DNA of 64,000 nt from Clostridiaceae bacterium (GTDB lineage: Bacteria; Bacillota; Clostridia; Clostridiales; Clostridiaceae): the NCBI GenBank assembly GCA_902363375.1, contig CABIZX010000001.1:496001-560000 (forward strand), written 5' to 3'. This document shows positions 8,812-16,402 of the stretch, piece by piece (within the stretch, counting starts at the first letter, position 1; each line of letters opens with the position of its first letter). A program made the position numbers and the translations under genes. Below the pieces are notes generated by a model. It saw only the letters and a program-made list of their open reading frames with translations, made no database searches and had not been told where the DNA came from.

Positions 8812-9870
8812 ATGAAATTTAAAGATTATATAAAAGAAAAGATAGTTTTTCTAGCTATAAATTTAATAATTCTTATGTTCACAGGAATTTTATTAAAAAC
8901 ATTAAGGGTAGATAGTTATGCTATTATTTTCGTTGGTATCTTAAATCTTATAGGAGCATCATTATTTTACATATATGATTATTGTAATAAGAGAAAGTAT
9001 TATAAAGACCTTCTGGAAGGATTAGATAATCTAGATAAAAAATATCTTATTTCAGAGGTTATGGAAGAGCCAAATTTTCTAGAGGGAAAAATCCTGTATG
9101 AAGTAATTGAAGAGGCTGGTAAAGCTATGAATGATGAAATTGCTACCCAAAATATAAAAAATAGTGAGTATAAAGAATATATAGAACTATGGGTACATGA
9201 GATTAAAACTCCTATAGCAGCTAGTAGATTGACTATAGAAAATAATCCATCATCTGTTACTAAGAGTATAGAAGATGATTTAGATAAGGTAGAAAATTAC
9301 ATAGAGCAAGCGCTTTTTTATACTAAGAGTAATAACTTAGAAAAGGATTATATAATTAGAAAAATAAATATAAAACAATGTATAAATGCAGTTATAAAAA
9401 GAAATGCTAAAGTTCTTATTGAAAAAGGAATTAGAATTGAATTAGAAAATGTAGATAAAATAGTTTATGCAGATAGCAAGTGGGTTGAGTTTATATTAAA
9501 TCAAATTATATCTAACTCTATAAAATATATGAATTTACCTAATACAAGTAAGGATGAAAATAGAGATAAAAAGTACAAGAATCGAGGATGTATAAAAGTA
9601 TATTGTATAAATAAAAAAGAAGATATTATTTTGAATATAGAAGATAATGGCATAGGTATTAGTGAAAATTCCATAGTAAGGGTATTTGAAAAAGGGTATA
9701 CAGGTGAGAATGGGAGAATATTTGGAAAATCTACAGGCATAGGATTATATCTTTGTAAAAATCTTTGTGAAAAGTTAGGGCTTAGTATAAAAATAAGCTC
9801 TAAAAGGGATGAGGGAACTATAGTATCTGTATTATTTCCAATGAATAAAATGATTATATTAAATAATTAG
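8812..9870 (+). CDS. BceS-like intramembrane-sensing histidine kinase
   Basis: 352 residues. Two transmembrane helices at the N-terminus (about 12-28 and 37-56) with only a few residues between them, so there is no external sensor domain. This is the mark of BceS-type kinases, which sense through contact with their ABC transporter. The HisKA region has the phosphorylated His129 in WVHEIKTP; the ATPase domain shows the N box (NQIISNSIKY), G1 (EDNGIG) and G2 (STGIGLYLCKNL). Co-transcribed with the response regulator upstream. Ribosome binding site AAAGGAAGG. Confidence 0.88.
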   Translation: MKFKDYIKEKIVFLAINLIILMFTGILLKTLRVDSYAIIFVGILNLIGASLFYIYDYCNKRKYYKDLLEGLDNLDKKYLISEVMEEPNFLEGKILYEVIEEAGKAMNDEIATQNIKNSEYKEYIELWVHEIKTPIAASRLTIENNPSSVTKSIEDDLDKVENYIEQALFYTKSNNLEKDYIIRKINIKQCINAVIKRNAKVLIEKGIRIELENVDKIVYADSKWVEFILNQIISNSIKYMNLPNTSKDENRDKKYKNRGCIKVYCINKKEDIILNIEDNGIGISENSIVRVFEKGYTGENGRIFGKSTGIGLYLCKNLCEKLGLSIKISSKRDEGTIVSVLFPMNKMIILNN

Positions 9871-9909
9871 CGTTAAAACTTCGATAATATATTTATTATA
9901 GTTATTTTA

Positions 9910-9937
9910 TTGACAAAACCATATATTTTTATATAAT
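9910..9937 (+). promoter_or_regulatory. consensus sigma-A promoter of a candidate small RNA
   Basis: TTGACA at 9910-9915, 16-nt spacer, TATAAT at 9932-9937. Both hexamers match the consensus perfectly. Transcription would begin near 9944, at the base of a hairpin and 330 nt before the next gene. Confidence 0.6.
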
Positions 9938-9943
9938 AAAAAC

Positions 9944-10120
9944 TAGAATACTCACGTACCCGCGAGAGTATTTTGTTAATCTTTATCCATAATAAAATAA
10001 GCAAAAGATAAAGAAATACATAAAAATCTAAGTAAGGTATACTAAGGTTTTGTATTTATTTATCTTTTGTTTGTTTATATACATAAAAGGCTAGGAATTT
10101 AACCTAGTCTTTTGGTTTTT
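9944..10120 (+). ncRNA. candidate small regulatory RNA, ~175 nt
   Basis: From the predicted start near 9944 the transcript would form three hairpins in series. First: AATACTC (9947-9953) with GAGTATT (9966-9972) around a loop with the GC-rich core CGTACCCGCG, unusual in this genome. Second: a 19-bp stem with one mismatch, 10002-10020 with 10051-10069, around a 30-nt loop. Third: AAAAGGCTAGG with CCTAGTCTTTT followed by GGTTTTT, an intrinsic terminator ending near 10120. The segment has no ATG frame with a ribosome binding site. It lies between the Bce-type kinase and transporter genes. Alternatively it is only the 3' end of the kinase operon or a long leader; the internal consensus promoter argues for a separate RNA. 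Confidence 0.45.
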
Positions 10121-10170
10121 AAAGTATTAATATGCCTTCAAAGTAAATTATTATTAATAAATTCAGTTCT

Positions 10171-10221
10171 TTAGGCTTATGTTGCAAAAACGTAAGGTTT
10201 CTGTTAGGTTTTCTTATGGTT
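10171..10221 (+). promoter_or_regulatory. phased direct repeats before the Bce-type transporter (likely response-regulator sites)
   Basis: TTAGGCTT (10171), TAAGGTTT (10193), TTAGGTTT (10204) and TTATGGTT (10214) are spaced 22, 11 and 10 nt, that is, on one face of the helix. This is the arrangement used by OmpR-family regulators. They end just upstream of a possible -10 (TATACA/TAATAT, about 10232-10245). Confidence 0.45.
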
Positions 10222-10273
10222 AGTGATTTTCTATACAGTTAATATATAGGTATAGAGAACAGGAGGAAAGAAA

Positions 10274-11044
10274 ATGAATAAAGAAGTATTAAAAGTAAGT
10301 AATATAGAAAAGTATTATGGAAGTAATGGAAATATAACTAAGGCTATAAATAATATTAGTTTCTCTGTGGAAGAAGGGGAATTTATAGGAATAATGGGGG
10401 CGTCAGGAAGTGGAAAAACGACTCTATTAAATTGTATTTCTACTATAGATAAAGTAACTAGTGGTCATATTTATATTGAGGGAAAAGATATAACATCAAT
10501 AAACTCTAAGGCACTTGCAAAATTCAGAAGAGAAAATTTAGGTTTTATATTTCAAGATTTTAATTTATTAGATACATTAACGGCTTATGAAAATATTGCA
10601 TTGGCACTAACCATAGGAAAAGTAAATCATAAGGAAATTCATAAAAGAGTCGAAGCTGTTGCTAAAAGTTTAAATATAGAAGAAGTTTTAAATAAATATC
10701 CTTATGAAATGTCTGGTGGGCAAAAGCAAAGAGTAGCATCAGCTAGAGCTATTATAACAAATCCATCTTTAGTACTTGCAGATGAACCGACAGGTGCATT
10801 AGATTCGAAATCTGCAAAGATGCTTCTAGAAAGTCTAGATGAGTTAAATTGTAAGTTAGGAGCTACTATAATGATGGTAACCCATGATGCTTTTACTGCT
10901 AGTTATGCAAGTAGAATTTTATTTATTAAAGATGGAAAGATATTTAATGAACTAATTAGAGGAGAAGATTCAAGGAAGGAATTTTTTAATAAGATCATTG
11001 AAGTGGTAACTCTACTTGGAGGTGACCAAAGAGATGTATTTTAA
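10274..11044 (+). CDS. Bce-type ABC transporter ATP-binding protein
   Basis: 256 residues of the MacB/BceA type. Walker A GASGSGKTT at 42-50, Q-loop in FIFQDFNLL, signature MSGGQKQR, Walker B LVLADEPTGALD, and the switch His in VTHD. Pairs with the large permease encoded next, whose start lies inside the end of this gene. In characterised systems BceAB frees lipid II or undecaprenyl pyrophosphate from antimicrobial peptides and signals to the kinase. Ribosome binding site AGGAGGAAAG. The specific peptide handled cannot be told from sequence. Confidence 0.9.
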   Translation: MNKEVLKVSNIEKYYGSNGNITKAINNISFSVEEGEFIGIMGASGSGKTTLLNCISTIDKVTSGHIYIEGKDITSINSKALAKFRRENLGFIFQDFNLLDTLTAYENIALALTIGKVNHKEIHKRVEAVAKSLNIEEVLNKYPYEMSGGQKQRVASARAIITNPSLVLADEPTGALDSKSAKMLLESLDELNCKLGATIMMVTHDAFTASYASRILFIKDGKIFNELIRGEDSRKEFFNKIIEVVTLLGGDQRDVF

Positions 11045-13019
11045 ATTAGCTACTAGAAATTTAAAAAGAAGCTTTAAGGATTATACTATCTATTTCTTAA
11101 CCTTAGTATTTGGTGTATGTATCTTTTATACCTTTAATTCCATAGAAGCGCAAAGCATCTTAATGGAAGTTAGTGAAATGCATAAAAGTATGTTTAACTT
11201 GATAAGTGATGTTATGGGAGTAGCATCCATATTTATTTCTTTTATACTAGGATTTTTAATAGTCTATGCTAACAGCTACTTAATTAAAAGAAGAAAAAAA
11301 GAATTTGGAGTTTATATGACTTTAGGTATGGAAAACTCTAAATTATCATCTTTATTATTTATAGAAACTATGATGATAGGAGTAATTTCTCTTGGATTAG
11401 GTCTTGTACTAGGAATATTTTTGTCTCAGGGCTTATCTGTTGTTACAGCAAAACTTTTTAAGGTTGATTTAACTACTTTCAAGTTTATATTTTCTATGGA
11501 TGCATTTATAAAAACTATTCTTTGCTTTGGAGTTATATACCTTGTAATTCTTATATTTAACTCTATAACTTTAAGAAAAGTAAAATTGATAAATTTATTG
11601 ACTGATTCTAAGGTTAATGAAAAAATTAAAATTAAAAATATATGGGCTTCTGTAGTTGCATTTATAATTAGTATAGTAACTATAGGATATGCTTATCATA
11701 TAGTTCTTAAAAATGGAATAGCTAATTTTGATAAGAGTATTGTAATAGCTATTTTACTAGGATCAGTGGGAACCTTTCTATTTTTCTTTTCTCTTGCAGG
11801 ATTTTTGCTTAAGGTGGTTCAAAGTAGCAAGAAAATATACTTAAGAAATTTAAATATGTTCGTATTAAGACAAATCAACAGTAAGATTAACACCACATTT
11901 ATATCTATGACATTTATATGTCTAATGTTATTTGTAGCTATTTGTACTCTTTCAGGAGGGTTTGGAATAAGTACAGCTATGAATGCTGAGATTAAAGATC
12001 TAACGCAATTTGATATGAGTTTTTGGGATAATGATGGAAAAGATGTAGAAACAGTACTAAAGGAGCATAGTGTAGAGGTATCAAAATACGGAGAGAATTA
12101 TGTAAGTTATCAATACTATGATAGTGGAGTTAGTTATAGAGACTTTTTAAATGAAAAAGGATTAAATAACGGGAAAAATTATTACCCTATATTTAATAAT
12201 TTAAATATAAATGTAATGAAGATATCTAAATTTAATGATATCATGAAAATGTTAAATAAAGAAGAAATAAATCTTAAAGATGGCGAGTATGCAGTATTTG
12301 GAGATATAAGTGATATGACTAAAAGTTTGCAGGAAGCTTTAGATGAAGGAAAAGAAATTAATATAGTTGGTAATAAGCTTAAACCTTATGATGGTAAAGC
12401 TTTAGAAGTAGTAACTTATTCTTCTATGATGAAAAATAATATATGCACATTCTTAGTGGAAGATTCACTAGTAGAGGGTTTGAAACCTGTTATGGGAAAT
12501 CTAAATTTGAACTTTGCTAATGATGGCAGTGAGATAATAAAAGAGTTAGAAGCTAATATTAGAGGAAACTATGAAGATGGAAATTTGCAGACCCATTATA
12601 TAACAAAGGATGAAATAGTAGGACAGTCTACTGGATTAGGAGCTTTAGCTTCCTATTTAGCCATATATATGGGAATTATATTCTTAATTACAGCAGCAGC
12701 AGTGTTGGCTCTTCAACAACTATCAGAATCAGCAAATAATACAGAGAGATATACCCTTTTAAGAAAGGTTGGAGTAGATGAATCTATGATAAATCACTCT
12801 ATATTAACTCAAGTAGCAATTTATTTTATGATGCCACTATCCTTAGCTATAGTTCATTCTATAGTAGGATTAAAGTTAGCCTCTGATATAGTAGCTATAT
12901 TTGGAGGAGCAAGTATGGTGGATCATATATTTATTGCAGCCATTGTATTAGTTATTGTTTATGGTGGATATTTCTTAGCAACTTATTTAGGTAGTAAAAA
13001 GATGATTAAAGGAAATTAG
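11034..13019 (+). CDS. Bce-type ABC transporter permease (FtsX-like domains)
   Basis: 661 residues from ATG 11034, with GGAGGTG ten bases upstream and a start MYFKLATRNLKRSFKDY that is typical for BceB; a TTG at 11016 in the same frame overlaps the ribosome binding site and is unlikely. About ten transmembrane helices: one, then FtsX-type groups of three, then a large extracellular domain of roughly 200 residues (about 315-530), then three more. The extracellular domain is the sensing and specificity part in BceB proteins. Overlaps the ATPase gene by 11 nt. Ends before a strong bidirectional terminator. Confidence 0.9.
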   Translation: MYFKLATRNLKRSFKDYTIYFLTLVFGVCIFYTFNSIEAQSILMEVSEMHKSMFNLISDVMGVASIFISFILGFLIVYANSYLIKRRKKEFGVYMTLGMENSKLSSLLFIETMMIGVISLGLGLVLGIFLSQGLSVVTAKLFKVDLTTFKFIFSMDAFIKTILCFGVIYLVILIFNSITLRKVKLINLLTDSKVNEKIKIKNIWASVVAFIISIVTIGYAYHIVLKNGIANFDKSIVIAILLGSVGTFLFFFSLAGFLLKVVQSSKKIYLRNLNMFVLRQINSKINTTFISMTFICLMLFVAICTLSGGFGISTAMNAEIKDLTQFDMSFWDNDGKDVETVLKEHSVEVSKYGENYVSYQYYDSGVSYRDFLNEKGLNNGKNYYPIFNNLNINVMKISKFNDIMKMLNKEEINLKDGEYAVFGDISDMTKSLQEALDEGKEINIVGNKLKPYDGKALEVVTYSSMMKNNICTFLVEDSLVEGLKPVMGNLNLNFANDGSEIIKELEANIRGNYEDGNLQTHYITKDEIVGQSTGLGALASYLAIYMGIIFLITAAAVLALQQLSESANNTERYTLLRKVGVDESMINHSILTQVAIYFMMPLSLAIVHSIVGLKLASDIVAIFGGASMVDHIFIAAIVLVIVYGGYFLATYLGSKKMIKGN

Positions 13020-13048
13020 AAGTAATAAAATAAATTTTCTTAAGATAT

Positions 13049-13092
13049 AAAAGTCGCTAGGCTCGTATTAATACAAGCCTAACGACTTTTAT
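13049..13092. terminator. bidirectional intrinsic terminator
   Basis: Arms AAAAGTCGCTAGGCT and AGCCTAACGACTTTT (15 bp, one mismatch) with A-runs and T-runs on both sides. It lies between convergent genes and can serve both strands. Confidence 0.8.
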
Positions 13093-13100
13093 AGTGCAAA

Positions 13101-13670
13101 TTAAATTTTACTAGAAGGTCTAGTTAAGATTATACGACTACTACATGCTATTATATAGAATACAGCTTCGAATATAGAGTATCCAAATTCGTTTTCCATT
13201 AATATATATGTGTCTAAAAAATATAAGCCTAAAACTAATAAAATTATTCCAGGAATGTAAATTACATAACTTTTTGTATTCATAGACCTTAATATAAACT
13301 TTACATCACTTATTGGCTTAATTGCACCAAAAGTAATATAACTTTCAAGTTCAGCAAAATTGGATATTAGAATTAGTAATATGAACTCACGTATATGTTG
13401 GGATAAAGAGAACTTTAGCATTAATAAACTTAGCAAAATAAACATAAATAAGTTCATTAATAATCCACCAGAATGAATTAGAAGTTGTTTATATGTAGAT
13501 AGCTTGCTCAATTTATCCTCATTTATTAATGGGGTCATAGGTAACTTTAATATAGGTAAATATCCTATAGATAAAGGAGTCTTACATACACCAAATAAAT
13601 ATCCCCAAAATGCATGTGAAAACTCATGTAGAAACAATGTAAACCATACAGATAAGTAACCTAACATCAT
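13101..13670 (-). CDS. membrane metalloprotease-like protein (M50/site-2 protease type)
   Basis: 189 residues with about five transmembrane segments. HEFSH at residues 15-19 inside the first helix is the HExxH zinc motif of M50-like intramembrane peptidases; the segment SGGLLMNLFMF (about 70) resembles the conserved GG..N region. The usual C-terminal NxxPxxxLDG motif is not evident, so the protein may be a diverged, short member. The ATG at 13670 lacks a ribosome binding site of its own; a strong AAAAGGAG lies 40 nt upstream, in front of a 12-codon frame whose stop (TAA) nearly touches this ATG. Substrate unknown; an envelope-stress role is only suggested by the neighbours. Confidence 0.6.
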   Translation of the reverse strand: MMLGYLSVWFTLFLHEFSHAFWGYLFGVCKTPLSIGYLPILKLPMTPLINEDKLSKLSTYKQLLIHSGGLLMNLFMFILLSLLMLKFSLSQHIREFILLILISNFAELESYITFGAIKPISDVKFILRSMNTKSYVIYIPGIILLVLGLYFLDTYILMENEFGYSIFEAVFYIIACSSRIILTRPSSKI

Positions 13671-13671
13671 A

Positions 13672-13710
13672 TTATGTAATATCTAAAAATATATCTATGA
13701 TAATCATCTC
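13672..13710 (-). CDS. possible 12-codon leader peptide upstream of the M50-like gene
   Basis: On the minus strand, AAAAGGAG is followed directly by an ATG frame of 12 codons (starting MIIID) that stops at TAA two bases before the M50-like ATG. The spacing between ribosome binding site and ATG is nearly zero, which is poor. Translational coupling is possible but unproven. Confidence 0.2.
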   Translation of the reverse strand, partial: EMIIIDIFLDIT

Positions 13711-13848
13711 CTTTTACTCAACAAGGGGATTCAATAAAACCATATGTATATGGTATTCCTATTGTCAATTAATCTTTTGATATTTTCTAGATAGACTTTC
13801 ATCTTGAAATTTAAGTTTATTTAGTTTAGTACCTTTAATGAAGAGAAA

Positions 13849-14022
13849 TTATTGAGTTAAGGCTTTTTTACGATTTTCTATGTTATAAAAGCTTTCGCTT
13901 CTTAAAGGATCAAATTTCTTTAAATGATCCCTATTTCTATTAAAATAATCTAGCCCCTGTTTAGCATGAGGTTCATCTATGACCTTTAAAATAAGTCGTT
14001 CTGTTTCATAAATCTTATACAA
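13849..14022 (-). pseudogene. truncated GNAT (RimJ/RimL-type) acetyltransferase
   Basis: Only 57 residues remain, starting at TTG 14022 with GAGGTG upstream (a GTG at 14031 is the alternative). The sequence YETERLILK, then DYFNRNRDHLKKFDP, matches the N-terminal strand and first helices of GNAT enzymes related to ribosomal-protein acetyltransferases, which are about 170-190 residues long. A stop follows at SESFYNIENRKKALTQ, and the acetyl-CoA binding part (the R/Q-x-x-G-x-G/A loop) is absent downstream. The fragment follows amj by 20 nt in the same direction. It is most likely non-functional. Confidence 0.65.
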
Positions 14023-14041
14023 GATAAACACCTCTCAACTA

Positions 14042-14833
14042 TTAAAGAATTTTAGCAACAAACACTATTATATAGGAAGCTGGTATAAGCAATGGCAGAG
14101 CTAGAAATGTTCCGATAGTTTTACTACCTATCATGGCAATAACACAACTACGAAAATCTTCTTCAGGACACTTACCATCTATTACATCATCAGTCATAAT
14201 GGATAGATGTGGATCTATAAATATAAGCATTAGAATGGTAGCAAAACCGTTTATCACTGAGGATAGGGTTATACAAGTTGCTCTTAAATCAGGAACTATG
14301 GTACCAGCATAAATTGGTGCTAAAGATCCTACCGTTAATATTGCAACTGCAATTATATTATAAATTATTATTTTAAAAGGTAACTTTTTAAAATTAATTT
14401 TAGTTATACTTTCTTTCACCGGAATTGAAATGCTATCTCTTATATAGTGAATACCTGTCTTAGAAAAGCTATGGAGAATAAGCTTAGGTATAGATTTATC
14501 AATAGAAAAACGTATAACGCCCTTATAAAACAATCTTTGAAAGGTAGGAATTAAGATTGCACCCACGATGGTAGCAATGCCGGAAACTATTATTATTAAT
14601 TTAAAAAGATTCAACACCTCACTTCCACCATCACTATTTTCAACAAATTTTGTTAATAGTGGAGTTTGAAAAGTTAATGCTGTTCTTGATACTAAAGATA
14701 ATATATTAAATACAGCAAAGGTAATAGCTATTTTACCTGTTCTAACACCCACAAGACGTACAGAATAGGCTAATGTACCGATTATAGCAATTATAAAATT
14801 TAACATTAAAACAATTATAATTTGAACACTCAT
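14042..14833 (-). CDS. amj: alternative lipid II flippase Amj
   Basis: 263 residues with about six to seven transmembrane helices and the family-typical opening MSVQIIIVLMLNFIIAIIGT followed by YSVRLVGVRTGKIA and SRTALTFQTPLL. This matches the Amj/YdaH (DUF2837) family, an alternative to MurJ that moves lipid II across the membrane. In B. subtilis amj is induced by envelope stress. The neighbourhood (Bce-type transporter, YtrA-like operon) fits an envelope-stress role here too. Ribosome binding site GGAGG on the minus strand before the ATG. Confidence 0.85.
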   Translation of the reverse strand: MSVQIIIVLMLNFIIAIIGTLAYSVRLVGVRTGKIAITFAVFNILSLVSRTALTFQTPLLTKFVENSDGGSEVLNLFKLIIIVSGIATIVGAILIPTFQRLFYKGVIRFSIDKSIPKLILHSFSKTGIHYIRDSISIPVKESITKINFKKLPFKIIIYNIIAVAILTVGSLAPIYAGTIVPDLRATCITLSSVINGFATILMLIFIDPHLSIMTDDVIDGKCPEEDFRSCVIAMIGSKTIGTFLALPLLIPASYIIVFVAKIL

Positions 14834-15170
14834 TTTTTTCCTCCATTCAACTTTCCAAATATATCTTCATTTTTACAGTAATTAGAGGTTTATTAATATT
14901 ATATAGGATACTAATAAATAAAACTATGAGATTATATCTAGAAGGTTAATTCATCCATGAGAATGACGTTTTTATTAGTATAATTAAAATCTAATTTTAA
15001 TTTAGTAGAGAATATGTCTAAAGATTAATAAATAAAGCTCATAAGGTCTATGATAAAATTGCATTATGTATAAAATTTAAAAAATATTATATTGTTTTTA
15101 ATTACAGAGAACCATTAGAAAAAGTTGATAAAATCAGAGTAAGATTAAGATAAATATAAGCAGATAAATA
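14834..15170. other. intergenic region between divergent genes, no convincing gene
   Basis: About 340 nt. It should hold the amj promoter. A 44-codon open stretch on the plus strand (15022-15153) looks protein-like but lacks a start codon with a ribosome binding site; it may be a gene remnant. Confidence 0.4.
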
Positions 15171-15213
15171 AAAAAATAGTACTTGTATTTTAAATGCAAG
15201 TACTATTTTTTTA
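15171..15213 (+). terminator. intrinsic terminator
   Basis: Arms AAAAAATAGTACTTG (15171-15185) and CAAGTACTATTTTTT (from 15197), perfect 15 bp, then a T-run. It lies just upstream of the GntR operon promoter. No obvious gene ends before it on the plus strand, which supports a lost gene in this gap. Confidence 0.75.
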
Positions 15214-15235
15214 TTTATAATATGGAAAATTATTC

Positions 15236-15281
15236 TTGACTTTTTTACAACACTACTGTACTATTTAAGTAGAACAGTAGT
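15236..15281 (+). promoter_or_regulatory. promoter with overlapping GntR-type operator
   Basis: -35 TTGACT (15236-15241), 17-nt spacer, -10 TACTAT (15259-15264). The perfect inverted repeat ACTACTGT (15252-15259) and ACAGTAGT (15274-15281) spans the -10 and the start site, so binding would block transcription. The GntR protein encoded 23 nt downstream is the likely binder (autoregulation). Confidence 0.7.
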
Positions 15282-15303
15282 ACGCGGAGGTGAGTAGAAA
15301 ACC

Positions 15304-15675
15304 TTGAATATAAATGATTTTGAATTTAATAATAATGAGCCCATATATTTTCAAATTGTTGAACTGATAAAAAAATACATTGTAACTGGAGATTTAAAAC
15401 CTGGAGATAAGCTACCATCAGTTAGAGAAATGTCGGCAGCTTTAGGTGTTAATCCAAATACCCTTCAGAGAGCCTATGGAGAACTTGAACGATTGGGTGT
15501 CACCTATACTAAAAGAGGAATGGGTTCTTTTGTATCTGAAGAAAAAGCAAGTCCAGATGAACTTCAAGATAAAATGGGAAGAGAGATAGCATCTAAGTTC
15601 CTTAAAGATATGAAATCTATAGGTATATCAAAGAAAAGAGCACTAAAAATTATTGAAGTCATGGAGGAAGAGTAA
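15304..15675 (+). CDS. GntR-family repressor, YtrA subfamily
   Basis: 123 residues from a TTG start with GGAGGTG 12 nt upstream. Winged helix-turn-helix at 10-75 (PIYFQIVELIKKYIVTG, then KLPSVREMSAALGVNPNTLQ and the wing GSFV). The short C-terminal helical part, about 45 residues, is the mark of the YtrA subfamily, which usually represses an ABC transporter operon. The stop codon is directly followed by the ATG of a membrane protein, then an ABC ATPase. A perfect operator overlaps the promoter. In B. subtilis, YtrA loses its grip on DNA when cells meet lipid II-binding antibiotics. Confidence 0.88.
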   Translation: MNINDFEFNNNEPIYFQIVELIKKYIVTGDLKPGDKLPSVREMSAALGVNPNTLQRAYGELERLGVTYTKRGMGSFVSEEKASPDELQDKMGREIASKFLKDMKSIGISKKRALKIIEVMEEE

Positions 15676-16389
15676 ATGAAAATAGGATTTAGAAAATCAT
15701 CGATTCTAAGAGGATATAACAGAGGAATGATGTGGGTATTAGGAATTTATTTCTTAAGCTGCATGATAACTTATATAGCTTATATGAATGGATTAATAGT
15801 TATTAAAGATAAAGTTTATTTAGAGTTAGCAAGAGATACTATTACTACTAATTTGCTTTATCCCAATTATGTTCTTTTAAATATGTTGGAAGAAGCTATG
15901 CCTGTAATTCTTGGGATAATACTTTTTATAAATTATTCAAAGATATTTTCTTACAAAGCCATAAAGGTAAATATAACACCTATAAGCAATAGACAAAAGA
16001 TGGGTAAATTATTTTTATTCTATTGTGTGTATTATCTAGCTTATATAATAATTTCTGCTATATTTATAATTTTAATATGGGGAATTAAAGAAGGCAATAT
16101 AATTAATATGATAATGCATTATATTAGTAGGATAGGAGCAAGTGGAGTTGTGATACTACCTCTTATCATTGGAGATATAAAGTTAAAGACGAATCAATTA
16201 GAAGAAGGTGTAAAAATAATTTCAAGGGCTGGATTAGTAATATTAACATTCGTATTTCTTTTTATTATCATGATACTAGGAAGCAACTGGGGGATGAATC
16301 AGCATATATTTGATAATATACTTTTTATAATAACTATTCTTGAAGCCTTATATATTTTAAAAGAAATAGATAAATTAAAGATAGCATAA
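15676..16389 (+). CDS. ABC transporter membrane protein (YtrA-operon type)
   Basis: 237 residues with about six hydrophobic segments and a basic N-terminus (FRKSSILRGYNRG). It shows no conserved permease motif I can name, but its place directly between a YtrA-type regulator and an ABC ATPase, with no gap to the former, makes it the likely permease of this transporter. The start ATG follows the TAA of the regulator without a spacer (GGAGGAAGAG lies in the regulator's end), so translation is probably coupled. Confidence 0.7.
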   Translation: MKIGFRKSSILRGYNRGMMWVLGIYFLSCMITYIAYMNGLIVIKDKVYLELARDTITTNLLYPNYVLLNMLEEAMPVILGIILFINYSKIFSYKAIKVNITPISNRQKMGKLFLFYCVYYLAYIIISAIFIILIWGIKEGNIINMIMHYISRIGASGVVILPLIIGDIKLKTNQLEEGVKIISRAGLVILTFVFLFIIMILGSNWGMNQHIFDNILFIITILEALYILKEIDKLKIA

Positions 16390-16402
16390 GGGGGAATTAC
16401 TT

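Noticed and set aside
15022..15153. 44-codon open stretch with protein-like composition (ends KVDKIRVRLR)
   Set aside because: No start codon with a ribosome binding site; kept only as a possible remnant.
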